A program made the position numbers and the translations under genes. 64,000 nucleotides of DNA from Psychrobacter sp. LV10R520-6. GTDB taxonomy: Bacteria > Pseudomonadota > Gammaproteobacteria > Pseudomonadales > Moraxellaceae. The notes beneath the pieces were generated by a model. It was not told the origin of the DNA. It made no database searches and was given only the letters and a program-made list of their open reading frames with translations. The stretch spans positions 2,976,001 through 3,040,000 of the forward strand of contig NZ_LT900024.1 in the NCBI RefSeq assembly GCF_900182925.1, given 5' to 3'. Below are positions 1 to 9,117 of the stretch, in pieces (the stretch's first letter is position 1; each line of letters opens with the position of its first letter).

Positions 1-57
1 GCTATTCTAGCAAATTAATGACACTAAGCCTACCGTTGTTAATGATTTATATTTATA

Positions 58-1164
58 TTACCCTCGTAAATTATTTACCAAATAAGCGGGGCAAGGTGCA
101 CCAGCTATCCAGCTTGTTAACATTTGAATATCGTCAGTAACTCCAGGATCTAATGGCAAAAATACCGCGCTACCTGAGCCGGTCATCCGTGCGATTCCTA
201 ACGCTTGCGGCTCTAATTCTCGTAAATACTGTAATGCTCGGCTCACTGCTGGCGCCAGACTCTCGACCACTGGGGTAAAAACGTTATGATAAGGGGCATT
301 AAGCGCTTGAATATAACACGCTGATTGCTCACTGATAGTCGTAGCGGTAAGCGTCTTAATATCTCGGCGCAGCTTGGGATGGGCGAATAGCTGCGCGGTA
401 TTGACATGAGCGTTTGGGGTCAGTAATAAATACTGCTGATTGGGCAATTCTATCGGCGTGAGCTGCTCACCAATGCCCATTGCAATGGCATCTTGTCCAA
501 AGATAAATATCGGCACATCAGCACCCAGCGTTGCTCCAATATCACACAGTTGCTTGTTAGTAAATTCTAGTTGCCAAAGCTCATTAAGCACTAGTAAAGT
601 AATGGCCGCATTAGAGGAACCACCGCCTAGTCCTGCGCCCATCGGCAGGTGTTTATCTAAGGTGATGCTGACGTGCGGTAGCTGAATGGGTAGTCGCCCC
701 AATTGTAGGGCGTAAGCTAATAATGCGCGTGCTGCCTTTATAATTAAGTTATCCGCTAAGCTATCAGTAATGGTCTCAGCACCAGTGAGTGACACCAGTT
801 GATTGCATAGCTTATTTGGCAGCTTATTTGGCAGCTTATTCGACAGTGCGGCTGCTTGCTGATAGGCAGCAGTGCTTAGGTCAGGTACATTTCGTTCGGG
901 TAAATTGGAGTCTTCTGATAGATGCGTCACGCTGGCATTAAAGTCGGTATCAACGTCTTTATCAATATTAATGTCAGTCGTCGATAATGACAGCAAATCC
1001 GCTGGCAAAAAGTGTAGATAATCACCCCAGTCAAGCAGGCGAAAAACGGTTTGCAAGTTATGATAACCATCGGCGCGCCTGCCTGTAATATGCAAAAACA
1101 GATTGATCTTCGCAGGCGATAGTCGTGTAACTGGGGCGTGAGAGATAGCCATGTTTTTAATCAT
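58..1164 (-). CDS. ispE: 4-diphosphocytidyl-2-C-methyl-D-erythritol kinase
   Basis: Phosphorylates CDP-methylerythritol in the cytosolic non-mevalonate isoprenoid pathway. Visible are the N-terminal PAKINLFLHI motif, the GHMP-kinase ATP loop LPMGAGLGGGSSNAA and the C-terminal MTGSGSAVF glycine-rich motif. At about 368 residues it is some 70-80 longer than usual; the excess lies between the first strand and the GHMP loop (about residues 55-135) and is low complexity, including a 12-bp tandem DNA repeat. The start chosen (1164) has a GAGAA sequence 8 nt upstream; an ATG at 1152 and one at 1173 are alternatives. It follows lolB on the same strand, the usual lolB-ispE order of gammaproteobacteria. 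Confidence 0.95.
   Translation of the reverse strand: MIKNMAISHAPVTRLSPAKINLFLHITGRRADGYHNLQTVFRLLDWGDYLHFLPADLLSLSTTDINIDKDVDTDFNASVTHLSEDSNLPERNVPDLSTAAYQQAAALSNKLPNKLPNKLCNQLVSLTGAETITDSLADNLIIKAARALLAYALQLGRLPIQLPHVSITLDKHLPMGAGLGGGSSNAAITLLVLNELWQLEFTNKQLCDIGATLGADVPIFIFGQDAIAMGIGEQLTPIELPNQQYLLLTPNAHVNTAQLFAHPKLRRDIKTLTATTISEQSACYIQALNAPYHNVFTPVVESLAPAVSRALQYLRELEPQALGIARMTGSGSAVFLPLDPGVTDDIQMLTSWIAGAPCPAYLVNNLRG
809..844. repeat. 12-bp tandem repeat inside ispE
   Basis: Three consecutive 12-bp units (agcttatttggc twice, then agcttattcgac) lie inside ispE and encode a repeating NKLP-type peptide on the minus strand. The unit is a multiple of three, so copy-number change would keep the reading frame. 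It sits in the non-conserved insertion of the kinase. Confidence 0.8.
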
Positions 1165-1224
1165 AAACAGCATTCTCAGTCATAAACAGCGGTCTTTATA
1201 AGTGATAATAAAATTTACTGTAGA

Positions 1225-1854
1225 TTATTTATTTTGGTGGTCGATAGTCATAACGACTTTATGACCTTGCTGCTGTAAAGCGCTAATCTTATTCGGCAGC
1301 TTATCGTTGCCTTTATAAGTAAAGCTTGCTGTCCAGGGGCCGTTGACTGAGCTGATAAGTCGACCTTGAGCATCAGTTTGCGGTGTGATGTCTGAAGGTG
1401 CGGGACGCCCAGAAATCCAATAGGGCATTTGCGAGATCGGCGCTTGCCAGCCAGTGGCTTTTTGTAGCAAGGTTTCAGGATTGTCTGCCGTCAAGGTGCC
1501 GGTCTTTTCGCTCACTAAAGTGGCCGTCCGACCGTCATACTCGATATTGGTCTTGCCAATCCCTAACGCGCCAATCAGCTCAATAGCGAGGCGGTCATTT
1601 TGCTGACCCCATGCATAAAAGGCACTGCCACCTTGGGTACCTGTATTCGCTGCGTTATTAGGCATAGTCACGCCGATTTTACCGGTGATGTTAAAATTAG
1701 CTAATTTTTGTGGTTGTACGATAGGAGCGGATTTAGTAGTGGCATTCGCGCCTTGTAAAGACTGACAGCCTGAGGTGATTGCCAGCGCTGCTGTTAGGGC
1801 AGTAAATGTAGCTAACTTAGCGGATTTATGACGGGTTGTTTGTAGAGACGACAT
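1225..1854 (-). CDS. lolB: Outer-membrane lipoprotein receptor LolB
   Basis: Probable LolB, the outer-membrane acceptor that takes lipoproteins from periplasmic LolA. The 209-residue product has a signal peptide ending in a lipobox with Cys at about residue 30 (ITSGC), then a LolB-like body: NITGKIGV, a short FYAW strand, LIGALGIG, and the WISGRPAPSD segment. An SD GAGGAA precedes the ATG. Gene order TPR protein-lolB-ispE, divergent from hemA, matches the arrangement known from Pseudomonas and Acinetobacter and supports the call. Confidence 0.88.
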   Translation of the reverse strand: MSSLQTTRHKSAKLATFTALTAALAITSGCQSLQGANATTKSAPIVQPQKLANFNITGKIGVTMPNNAANTGTQGGSAFYAWGQQNDRLAIELIGALGIGKTNIEYDGRTATLVSEKTGTLTADNPETLLQKATGWQAPISQMPYWISGRPAPSDITPQTDAQGRLISSVNGPWTASFTYKGNDKLPNKISALQQQGHKVVMTIDHQNK

Positions 1855-2127
1855 GGTGTTTCCTCAAAATTTACAAGCTTAAAAATATTTAATTTTAAGC
1901 GGTTAGCTTAAACCTTGTTTGTTACTCTGTTATGAACTTTTGTTTTCTTATTACAAGTACCCTGTACAGTCGGCTCATTTTAATGGGTCAATCCAAAATA
2001 AAAACAGCCCACAACTTTTATAGTGATTTTTTACAGCATAATTAACGCTGTTATCCGCGAGCAGTCATGATGGCTGGTTTATCTTTAATCAATCACACCT
2101 GAGGTCCTCTTAAACCGTAGTTAATTA

Positions 2128-4080
2128 TTAATAAAGTTGTGTGTGGTCATTGATATTGTGCTGCCCGAATGAGAAGCGCTGCTGAAGATCCGCTAACAAG
2201 GCGTCGACCTTATCATTATTCCCTAAGCCTTGATAAGCACGCAATAACAACACACCCGAGCGCAAGCTGGGAAACACATCGTAAGGCGTTTGCAAATAGT
2301 TAATAACTTGAGCGTAATTGTCATTGGCTAAAGCATTACTAGCAAGCACATTTAACGCTTGCAGATGCAAGTCATTGTCGTAACGCGGGTCGTCGTAGCG
2401 AATCTGAATGATAGCGGTTGCCAGCGCTAAACCTTGCTCAGAGCTGCCATCATTCGAGAGCAGCAGTTGCGCGTAGCTGAGCTGATAGGATAAGTTGCTG
2501 GGCGCTAACGCTTGTAAATGATTGAGTAAGGTACGCTTGATTACATAGTCATTACGATCGTCAAGCAGTTGGGCGCGGGCAAAAAGTAAAGCTTCATCGT
2601 CAGGATATTTACGGCTGGCGCGAGTTAATAATTGTAGCGCCTCATCGGTCTCCTCTTGCTGCCATAAGATATCAGCTTCTAAAACATAAGTTTCAGGGGC
2701 AAATACTTCAAATTGTTGGCGCAGTTTTTGTAGGGTGGCGATTGCGGCATCGACGTTATTATTAAGTAGCTCAAAGGCAACAACTTTTTTACGCGCCGCC
2801 AGCACTAAGTCCTCTTGCATGACGCCGTTTAAGTAGTATTTGGCCTGCTCAAAGCGCTGCTGACGCTCAGCACTGATGCCAAGATAATAATAGGCTTGGT
2901 CAAGGTAAGCTGAATTTTTTGCTAACATATTAAGCAGTTGATCAGCGCTATGATATTCTTCAACATCCAGGCTGACCAGCGCTGCTAATAAAGTAATCTC
3001 AGCATCATCAGTAAAGCGATTATGTGCATCAAGTAACAGCTGCCACGCTTTTTGACTTTGCTTCAAATCAAGCAGGTAGCGTATCTCGTACAGGTATAGG
3101 CTTTTGCTGTCAGGATTACGCAGCCTTGATTGGTTGACATAATTAATCACCGTTGCGTCTGGTTCTATTTTGCGTAAAATGTCAGATTTTAGGGTGATAA
3201 ACGGTACATAATCAGGCTGGCGCGCTAAAGCACGATTAATATGAATAAGCGCCAACTGTGGTTCATTAAACTGGTAGAGCAACCCTGCTTTTAATACTGA
3301 CAATGAGGCATTTTGCTCACTATCAAGGGGTTGTAAAGCGGCAAGCAGTTCGCGTTTGTCATTGTCAGTATTGGGATAGATGCCGATAAGAATTTCGCTC
3401 AAATCTGCACGGGGATCGTAGCGTAAAATACGGTTTAAGGTCTCACTAGCTAACGTATAGTCGTGCGCTCTTAGGGCTAAATGGGCCACATAAAACCAAG
3501 CGGGTACGTGATCGGGGTTTTGGTCTTGCCAGGTTTTGGCAAACTGGAGCGAAGAGCCAATATTCTCGCTACGCAAAGATAAGCTGAGCCCTCGCTCAAA
3601 AACCGCTGTGGCGTCTTCTTTAAAGGACTGCTGTTTATAAATGGCTAGGGCGCGGCGGGTATTACCGCGATCCGCTGCAAACTCGGCATCCAAAATACTA
3701 TATAGACTGGGCTCGGTAAGCTCTGGCTGCAACACGGTTGCCGATGGTAAGCTATTAACGTTAGCCACCCTGTCTACTATCTGCGTTCTATCACTACTAT
3801 TGTTAGTACTACTACTGCTATTATTATTCCTACTATCTTGCTCACTATCGGCAGTAGCTATTGAACGCTTCACTACGGAAGTATTAGATATGATGTCATT
3901 CGATGGTAAACTAAGGAGGCTTGCTTCGGCAGGGGTAGTTAAGCACAGGCAAGCGGCCAACAGTAAGGTTAGCTTATGGCGCTGACACAATCGATCAATG
4001 ACGACACGCAATAAAGCTTGAAGGCTAGATTGGTCGTTATGCGCAAGTTGTGATTGAAACGATAACCCAAAAAAAATCAT
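2128..4080 (-). CDS. Exported TPR-repeat protein of the lolB-hemA neighbourhood
   Basis: A 650-residue protein made largely of helical TPR-like repeats, for example around AEFAADRGNTRRALAIYKQ, YYLGISAERQQRFEQAKYYL and ADILWQQEETDEALQLL. A hydrophobic segment (LTLLLAACLCLTTPAEAS, about residues 37-54) looks like a signal peptide, so the true start may lie inside the first 30 codons; no good ribosome site precedes the first ATG. A Ser/Asn-rich linker follows the signal. The family occurs between lolB and hemA in many gammaproteobacteria; its biochemical role is not established, and a scaffold or envelope function is only inferred. Confidence 0.8.
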   Translation of the reverse strand: MIFFGLSFQSQLAHNDQSSLQALLRVVIDRLCQRHKLTLLLAACLCLTTPAEASLLSLPSNDIISNTSVVKRSIATADSEQDSRNNNSSSSTNNSSDRTQIVDRVANVNSLPSATVLQPELTEPSLYSILDAEFAADRGNTRRALAIYKQQSFKEDATAVFERGLSLSLRSENIGSSLQFAKTWQDQNPDHVPAWFYVAHLALRAHDYTLASETLNRILRYDPRADLSEILIGIYPNTDNDKRELLAALQPLDSEQNASLSVLKAGLLYQFNEPQLALIHINRALARQPDYVPFITLKSDILRKIEPDATVINYVNQSRLRNPDSKSLYLYEIRYLLDLKQSQKAWQLLLDAHNRFTDDAEITLLAALVSLDVEEYHSADQLLNMLAKNSAYLDQAYYYLGISAERQQRFEQAKYYLNGVMQEDLVLAARKKVVAFELLNNNVDAAIATLQKLRQQFEVFAPETYVLEADILWQQEETDEALQLLTRASRKYPDDEALLFARAQLLDDRNDYVIKRTLLNHLQALAPSNLSYQLSYAQLLLSNDGSSEQGLALATAIIQIRYDDPRYDNDLHLQALNVLASNALANDNYAQVINYLQTPYDVFPSLRSGVLLLRAYQGLGNNDKVDALLADLQQRFSFGQHNINDHTQLY

Positions 4081-4762
4081 AACTAGCAGTATTCACTCAT
4101 TAATTACTAATAACGTCACTTTATTTCAGGTCGCTCTATGTAAAGCCACTTTATTCATTATTTACTTACCAATATGCTTTATCTACAAAGCCAATTTAAT
4201 GTATTGATTTTATGAGTTTATGGTAGACACATACTGAGAGTATTATAGAGGCGAACGAGTGCTATAAACAATAGTACTCATGTTACTCCAGTATTTATAA
4301 TACTGGCCGTACGCAAGAGATTTTTATAGATAGTAAACTTATGACAGTGTATTAAGACCTGAAATGGGTAGGTAAGTTGACAGCTAAAAGTCATTAAGAC
4401 CGTTGATTTATCGTTAAGTTACTCAAATACAAGTAAATAGTGGTGAGGTAGCAGGGCGAGTATTAAACAAAACGGGTAACAATGGTACAATGAGCAGTTT
4501 TATACTTATCGTAACTGATTTTAACCTGTTTTTGAACTTAGTTTTTATCCTATTCAAATCAATAACGCCGCCTGATTATGCAACTACTTGCGTCTGACCG
4601 TAGTATGTTTTAGCCTGCGGTTCAAAACAAATTTTATCCGCTTTTAACCCTAGCTTTTAGATAACACTAGTCTTTAGATGATACTGGCTTTTAGAATCTG
4701 CTTTTAAAAATAGAGCGGTGGTTTAGCAAGTAAATGAGCGTTATGTTTATGGTCTATCAATA
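4081..4762. other. Divergent intergenic region upstream of hemA
   Basis: 682 bp without a convincing gene, shared by the divergent TPR gene and hemA. It holds a small perfect hairpin (ccagtatt-tat-aatactgg, 4288-4306, no T tract) and a degenerate tandem repeat at 4653-4711. Promoters for both genes must lie here, but no hexamer pair was convincing. Confidence 0.6.
4653..4711. repeat. Degenerate ~17-bp tandem repeat upstream of hemA
   Basis: Units beginning gcttttaga/gtctttaga start at about 4653, 4670, 4687 and 4700, with spacings of 17, 17 and 13 bp. The repeat ends roughly 50 bp before the hemA start codon. Confidence 0.5.
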
Positions 4763-6151
4763 ATGAGATTAGTGGTCATTGGGCTCAATCACAAAACTGC
4801 ACCAGTCGCTTTACGTGAGCGCTTGGCGCTTGTGGGTGACGAGGTAACTGTTGCGCTTGACCAGCTCAAAGGCTTTACTGATGGTAGCGTGATTGTCTCG
4901 ACTTGTAACCGTACTGAGATATATGCGCTGGTGCCGCAAGCTAATGCTACTAGTGCTACCAACAATATCACTCCTACACGCTCACCTACAGCATCTTCTA
5001 CATCACCCCCTAATAGTAGCGCCAGCTTCGGAGTCACCTCAGAAGCCATGAGCGCTCATATTATTCAGATTAAAACCTGGCTTGCTAACTTTAAGCAGTT
5101 TTCTGTGGCTGATATTGAGCCATATCTATATGTGCATCGTGATACCCACGCGCTCACCCACTGGTTGCGAGTCGCGGCGGGTCTGGACTCGATGATATTA
5201 GGCGAGCCGCAAATACTCGGCCAAATTAAGCAAGCCGTCCATCTCGCGCAAAGCGAGCAAGCACTAAGCAATCAGCTAGGCTGGATTATTGATCAAGTGT
5301 TTGCTGCCTCTAAACGTGTGCGTAATGAGACCAATGTGGGGGCGCATGCGGTATCGCTTGGGTTTGCAGCCGCTAAGCTAGTCACCCAGATTTTTGATAA
5401 TATGCCCAGTCGTACCCTATTAGTGGTGGCCGCTGGTGAGATGAACCGTTTAGTCGCTACTCATATCGCAGGACTTGGGGTTGGACGGGTCATCATTTGT
5501 AACCGTAGCCCTGAGCGTGCCGAAGCTTTAGCTGCTGAATTACGCCAACCTAACCGTAGCGTGGAGGTTAGATCGCTACAAGAGCTATCGCAAGTGCTGG
5601 CGGATGCAGATATCGTCAGTAGCTGTAGCGGTAGTATGGATTTGTTAATTGATAAAACGATGACCACGCAAGCGCTGAAGCGCCGCCGTTATCAGCCGAT
5701 GTTGATGATAGATTTGGCCGTACCGCGTGATATTGACTCGACCATCAGCCGGATAGATGATGTCTATCTCTATTCTGTTGATGACTTGCAGCACGTCATC
5801 GCTGGTAATCTTGAACAGCGCCGGCAAGCTGCCGTTGATGCTGAGCTGCTCGTTAGCCAATTGGTCGTTGAGATGGAGCGGCGCTTTCAAGTGCGGCAAG
5901 TGGGCAAAGATATTCAGCAGTATCGGGTGCGCACTAATGAGCAAGTAGATAAGCTACTCCATGAATCACTCGTCAAGCTTGAGCACGGTGATGTCAGCGC
6001 TGAGGACGTGATTACTGAGCTATCACGGCGCCTGACTCAGACCTTGACCCATGCCCCATCGAAGCTTATGCGTAAGGCGGCGCGCGAAGGCGATAGTGAG
6101 CTGCTAGACTTTGTGGTTTCAGGGTTACACGACGCTTATCGTCATCGCTGA
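4763..6151 (+). CDS. hemA: Glutamyl-tRNA reductase
   Basis: Reduces glutamyl-tRNA(Glu) to glutamate-1-semialdehyde, the first committed step of tetrapyrrole synthesis by the C5 route. Seen: N-terminal GLNHKTAPVALRE, the catalytic-cysteine motif STCNRTEIYA (Cys48), GLDSMILGEPQILGQIK, the nucleotide-binding segment LVVAAGEMNRLVATH, and the dimerisation helix region near the C terminus. At 462 residues it is longer than typical (about 420); the excess is a Thr/Ser/Pro/Asn-rich insertion at about residues 60-97, just after the catalytic region. The stop codon abuts a MITE-like repeat, so the 3' end of the mRNA is provided by repeat sequence. Confidence 0.97.
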   Translation: MRLVVIGLNHKTAPVALRERLALVGDEVTVALDQLKGFTDGSVIVSTCNRTEIYALVPQANATSATNNITPTRSPTASSTSPPNSSASFGVTSEAMSAHIIQIKTWLANFKQFSVADIEPYLYVHRDTHALTHWLRVAAGLDSMILGEPQILGQIKQAVHLAQSEQALSNQLGWIIDQVFAASKRVRNETNVGAHAVSLGFAAAKLVTQIFDNMPSRTLLVVAAGEMNRLVATHIAGLGVGRVIICNRSPERAEALAAELRQPNRSVEVRSLQELSQVLADADIVSSCSGSMDLLIDKTMTTQALKRRRYQPMLMIDLAVPRDIDSTISRIDDVYLYSVDDLQHVIAGNLEQRRQAAVDAELLVSQLVVEMERRFQVRQVGKDIQQYRVRTNEQVDKLLHESLVKLEHGDVSAEDVITELSRRLTQTLTHAPSKLMRKAAREGDSELLDFVVSGLHDAYRHR

Positions 6152-6299
6152 TATAGTCGATTCAAAATAAAAGAGAGTCATTTGTAGCAACGTGCCACTG
6201 GTATAAATTTTTCTTGCGTGCGGTTCGCAAGCGTGACAGAGGCTGCAAAAGATTCATACTAGTGGCACTGTGCCGTTTCTAAATTAGACTAACTACAGT
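6152..6299 (-). repeat. MITE-like palindromic repeat, copy 1
   Basis: About 148 bp beginning tatagtcgattcaa directly after the hemA stop. The two halves are imperfect inverted repeats (gccactggtataaattttt near the left, catactagtggcac near the right), with a short internal hairpin around cttgcg...cgcaag. Related copies lie at 23450, 25851 and 63447, with a fragment at 59107. This copy and the 63447 copy are in one orientation, the other two in the opposite one. Confidence 0.8.
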
Positions 6300-6484
6300 T
6301 AGTAGATTATTTTTTGCTAATAACTGGTTAATAAATCACCAATAGCTTTACTGATAAAAAGAAACTTACGGTAGATATATTGTTGAGCTAACAAACCGTT
6401 GTCAACCACCATTATCAGTGCTAGTATCAAGCTGTCATGATTGCATTGAGTCATGGAACTGTCATGGTCATCGCTATCGGCGTT

Positions 6485-6539
6485 GGCAGACAGATTTTAA
6501 TCTAATAAGATTACCAGTGACTATTATCATCTGTCTGCC
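6485..6539. repeat. 10-bp perfect inverted repeat with 35-nt spacer
   Basis: Arms ggcagacaga (6485-6494) and tctgtctgcc (6530-6539) are perfectly complementary. The spacer carries a smaller palindrome, aatct...agatt. No T tract follows, so it is more likely an operator or a structured leader than a terminator. Confidence 0.55.
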
Positions 6540-6673
6540 GCTGTGCAGCAACTATAATGGCCCTAATGTCATAAGCAGTCTTGCATAAGGCATTACTTAC
6601 CAACGGCAATAGCGCTAGGATAAAGTGCTATATTGTCAAGCCCACGTTGTACTCTCTAGTAAGACCCTTAATG

Positions 6674-6745
6674 GTACCTATAATCAGTAGCATCTATAAT
6701 TAATCGTACCTATAATTAGTCGTATATATAACTCGCAGTACCTAT
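6674..6745. repeat. 16-bp tandem repeat, about 4.5 units, with TATAAT motifs
   Basis: Exact 16-bp period: units start at 6674, 6690, 6706, 6722 and 6738 with gtacctataatcagta as the first unit. Units 1-3 contain the hexamer TATAAT, so the array could present several -10-like elements. It ends about 110 bp before the aminotransferase start. Confidence 0.75.
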
Positions 6746-6853
6746 CGCCATATTCAGTATTTTTATGTCACTCAATATGGCTATACTCAAGCTTTATCTG
6801 TGCTCAACTTTTAGTCACATCTAAATAATTTAACAACAAACAAGGAATGTCCT

Positions 6854-7990
6854 ATGTCTGCATTACGTCAAGATATCGATCCAGAAGGCTTATTAGAATA
6901 TTCAGTGGTTTATACTGACCGCGCCCTTAATCATATGTCAAAAGCTTTTCAGCAAGTGATGAATGATTTATCTGCGGATCTAAAGTCAGTTTATAACGCT
7001 GATGCCGTGGCCATTGTTCCAGGTGCTGGTACTTATGGCATGGAAGCGGTTGCCGCTCAACTTGCTCGTGACCAAGACAGCCTCATCATCCGTAATGGTT
7101 GGTTTAGTTATCGTTGGACGCAAATTTTAGAAAAGAACAATATCGGTAAAACAACCACCGTATTGGCCGCTGACCGTACTGAAGATACCGATGCCCCAAA
7201 ACCATTTGCGCCTGTTGACATCGAAACCGCTGTTGCCAAAATCAAAGAACACAAACCTGGTATCGTTTTTGCTCCGCACGTTGAAACATCTGCTGGTATA
7301 ATTTTACCAAAGGAATATATCAAAGCCTTAGCTGATGCGACTCATAGCGTCGGTGGTCTATTGGTTATCGACTGTATCGCTTCAGGTTGTGTCTGGCTTG
7401 ATATGAAAGATCTTGGCATTGACGTACTTATTAGTGCGCCGCAAAAAGGCTGGAGCAGCACCCCTTGTGCCGGTCTAGTTATGCTTAGCGAAGCAGCTGT
7501 GAAAAAAGTAGACAGCACTGAATCAAATAGCTTTAGCCTAGATTTAAAACAATGGTTAAACATCATGCGTGCTTATGAGAATGGCGGTCATGCTTACCAT
7601 GCGACTATGCCTACTGATAGCTTACGTCAGTTCCGCGATACTATTAATGAAGCCAAAGAAATCGGCTTTGATAAGCTATGTGACGCACAGTGGGAACTGG
7701 GCAAGCGTATTCGCAAGGTACTTGCAGACAAAGGTATTGAGAGCGTTGCTGCTGAAGGCTTTAAAGCGCCAGGCGTAGTGGTTTCTTATACCAATCGTGA
7801 TGATATGCATAAAGGCAGCGCGTTCGCTGAGCTTGGTATGCAAATTGCAGCTGGTGTTCCGCTTAAATGTGGCGAACCTGAAAGCTTTAAAACTTTCCGC
7901 TTAGGTCTATTTGGTTTTGACAAATTGACTAACGTTGATGGCGCTGTTGAGCGTTTTGAATCAGTCCTTGAGAAAGTATTGGCTAAATAG
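6854..7990 (+). CDS. Class V aminotransferase (alanine-glyoxylate / serine-pyruvate type)
   Basis: A 378-residue PLP-dependent enzyme of fold type I, class V. The PLP-binding Lys is expected at about residue 198 in SAPQKGWSSTP; the cofactor-contacting Asp is in LVIDCIAS (about 173), and the N-terminal IVPGAGTYGMEA loop fits phosphate binding. The family transfers amino groups between alanine, serine or related donors and glyoxylate or pyruvate; the exact substrate cannot be read from sequence. The gene is alone, with SD aagga, a repeat-rich upstream region and a strong terminator at 8026-8057, so it is probably monocistronic. Confidence 0.88.
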   Translation: MSALRQDIDPEGLLEYSVVYTDRALNHMSKAFQQVMNDLSADLKSVYNADAVAIVPGAGTYGMEAVAAQLARDQDSLIIRNGWFSYRWTQILEKNNIGKTTTVLAADRTEDTDAPKPFAPVDIETAVAKIKEHKPGIVFAPHVETSAGIILPKEYIKALADATHSVGGLLVIDCIASGCVWLDMKDLGIDVLISAPQKGWSSTPCAGLVMLSEAAVKKVDSTESNSFSLDLKQWLNIMRAYENGGHAYHATMPTDSLRQFRDTINEAKEIGFDKLCDAQWELGKRIRKVLADKGIESVAAEGFKAPGVVVSYTNRDDMHKGSAFAELGMQIAAGVPLKCGEPESFKTFRLGLFGFDKLTNVDGAVERFESVLEKVLAK

Positions 7991-8025
7991 TTTGTATAAT
8001 TAGGGTCTGTTAAACAGATTAAATA

Positions 8026-8057
8026 AAAATACTGAGCCCAGCGTTCAGTATTTTTTT
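8026..8057 (+). terminator. Rho-independent terminator of the aminotransferase gene
   Basis: Perfect 10-bp stem aaaatactga/tcagtatttt with a 9-nt loop, running into a T tract, about 35 nt after the stop codon at 7990. Confidence 0.8.
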
Positions 8058-8160
8058 ACCTTTTTGTTATACTTTATTATATAATGTATTTTTATAAATA
8101 GAATTTTAAATTTAGTATTGATAATTAACAGTCGACAAAAATTAAGTTAGGTAAATAGTT

Positions 8161-8598
8161 ATGAGTATACAAGTAGACTGGCAAGCATTCACTCCAATAT
8201 CCTTGATAGGTGGTTTGATGTTGGGTGTGGCGACTGTGATTTTGCTATTAGGTATTGGACGTATCGCGGGTATCAGTGGCATTAGTGCCAGCTTGCTGAA
8301 GCCTAAGCGAGTGGAGCTGTGGCAAATATTATTTGTATTGGGGTTGGTTGTATCGCCCCTGTTTTATCAGCTGGTATCACCGCTACCTATCATGCAAATG
8401 ACTAGCTCTTTACCTTTATTGATTGGTGCAGGTTTGCTAGTAGGTTTTGGTACCCGGTTGGGTTCGGGATGCACTAGTGGTCATGGTATTTGTGGTAACG
8501 CGCGTCTGTCGCCACGGTCGATGGTAGCGACGGTCACTTTTATGTTATTTGGCATTATCACCGTTTATGTTGGTCGGCAGGTGCTAGGGCTGATTTAG
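8161..8598 (+). CDS. YeeE/YedE-family membrane protein, first half
   Basis: A 145-residue integral membrane protein with about four hydrophobic helices. The family signature is the Gly/Cys loop GFGTRLGSGCTSGHGICG (about residues 97-114). YeeE/YedE proteins carry sulfur species such as thiosulfate across the inner membrane; many bacteria split the protein into two short subunits, as here with the next gene 68 bp downstream. Conserved cysteines in the loop are present. The specific transported sulfur compound is not known from sequence. Confidence 0.85.
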   Translation: MSIQVDWQAFTPISLIGGLMLGVATVILLLGIGRIAGISGISASLLKPKRVELWQILFVLGLVVSPLFYQLVSPLPIMQMTSSLPLLIGAGLLVGFGTRLGSGCTSGHGICGNARLSPRSMVATVTFMLFGIITVYVGRQVLGLI

Positions 8599-8666
8599 TA
8601 GCTGTGTAGACTAACGCTAGAGTGTTTTACAAGATAAAATTTTATAAGACAATATAAGAGACGACA

Positions 8667-9086
8667 ATGCTAAAAAATATAATTGGGCTAGTAGCAGGGT
8701 TATTATTCGGGTTTGGTTTGCTGATATCAGGCATGACTGATCCTGTAAAAGTACAGGGCTTCTTGGACGTGTTTGGCGCGTGGGATATCTCATTAGCACT
8801 GGTGATGGGCGGTGGCTTAGCGGTGGCAATCGTTGGTGTGCAACTGGCAAAACGCCAGCATAATAGCTGGATTGGTACGCTGATTGAGATGCCCACCCGC
8901 ACCACTATTAATAAAAAATTATTAATCGGTGCGATGCTATTTGGTATTGGTTGGGGCTTGGTCGGTATTTGCCCAGGACCGGGGATTGTATTGCTCGGAA
9001 CAGGACAGTGGCAGGCTTACGTATTCATGCCAGCGATGATAATCGGTATGCTGATATATCAATGGTTTGAGCCCAAACTGACGTAA
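8667..9086 (+). CDS. YeeE/YedE-family membrane protein, second half (DUF6691-like)
   Basis: A 139-residue partner of the preceding gene, with about four membrane helices and the related pore-loop motif GWGLVGICPGPGIVLLG (about residues 93-109), which keeps one cysteine. The short intergenic gap and same strand imply co-transcription and a two-subunit sulfur transporter or permease. An SD (gagacgac) precedes the ATG. No sulfur dioxygenase, rhodanese or ArsR-type repressor gene, which often accompany this pair elsewhere, is adjacent here. Confidence 0.85.
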   Translation: MLKNIIGLVAGLLFGFGLLISGMTDPVKVQGFLDVFGAWDISLALVMGGGLAVAIVGVQLAKRQHNSWIGTLIEMPTRTTINKKLLIGAMLFGIGWGLVGICPGPGIVLLGTGQWQAYVFMPAMIIGMLIYQWFEPKLT

Positions 9087-9117
9087 GATGTTTAATGTAG
9101 TTTGTTTGCTTGATTTA

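Larger units (their letters stand above)
6300..6853. other. Intergenic region before the class V aminotransferase
   Basis: About 550 bp without a supported gene. It contains a long-armed inverted repeat (6485-6539) and a 16-bp tandem repeat carrying TATAAT-like hexamers (6674-6745). An SD (aagga) is next to the downstream start codon. Confidence 0.55.

Noticed and set aside
440-685. Open frames antiparallel to ispE, hemA, acs, purL, pta and others
   Set aside because: They are shadows of well-supported genes: no ribosome sites, composition set by the opposite strand, no family similarity.
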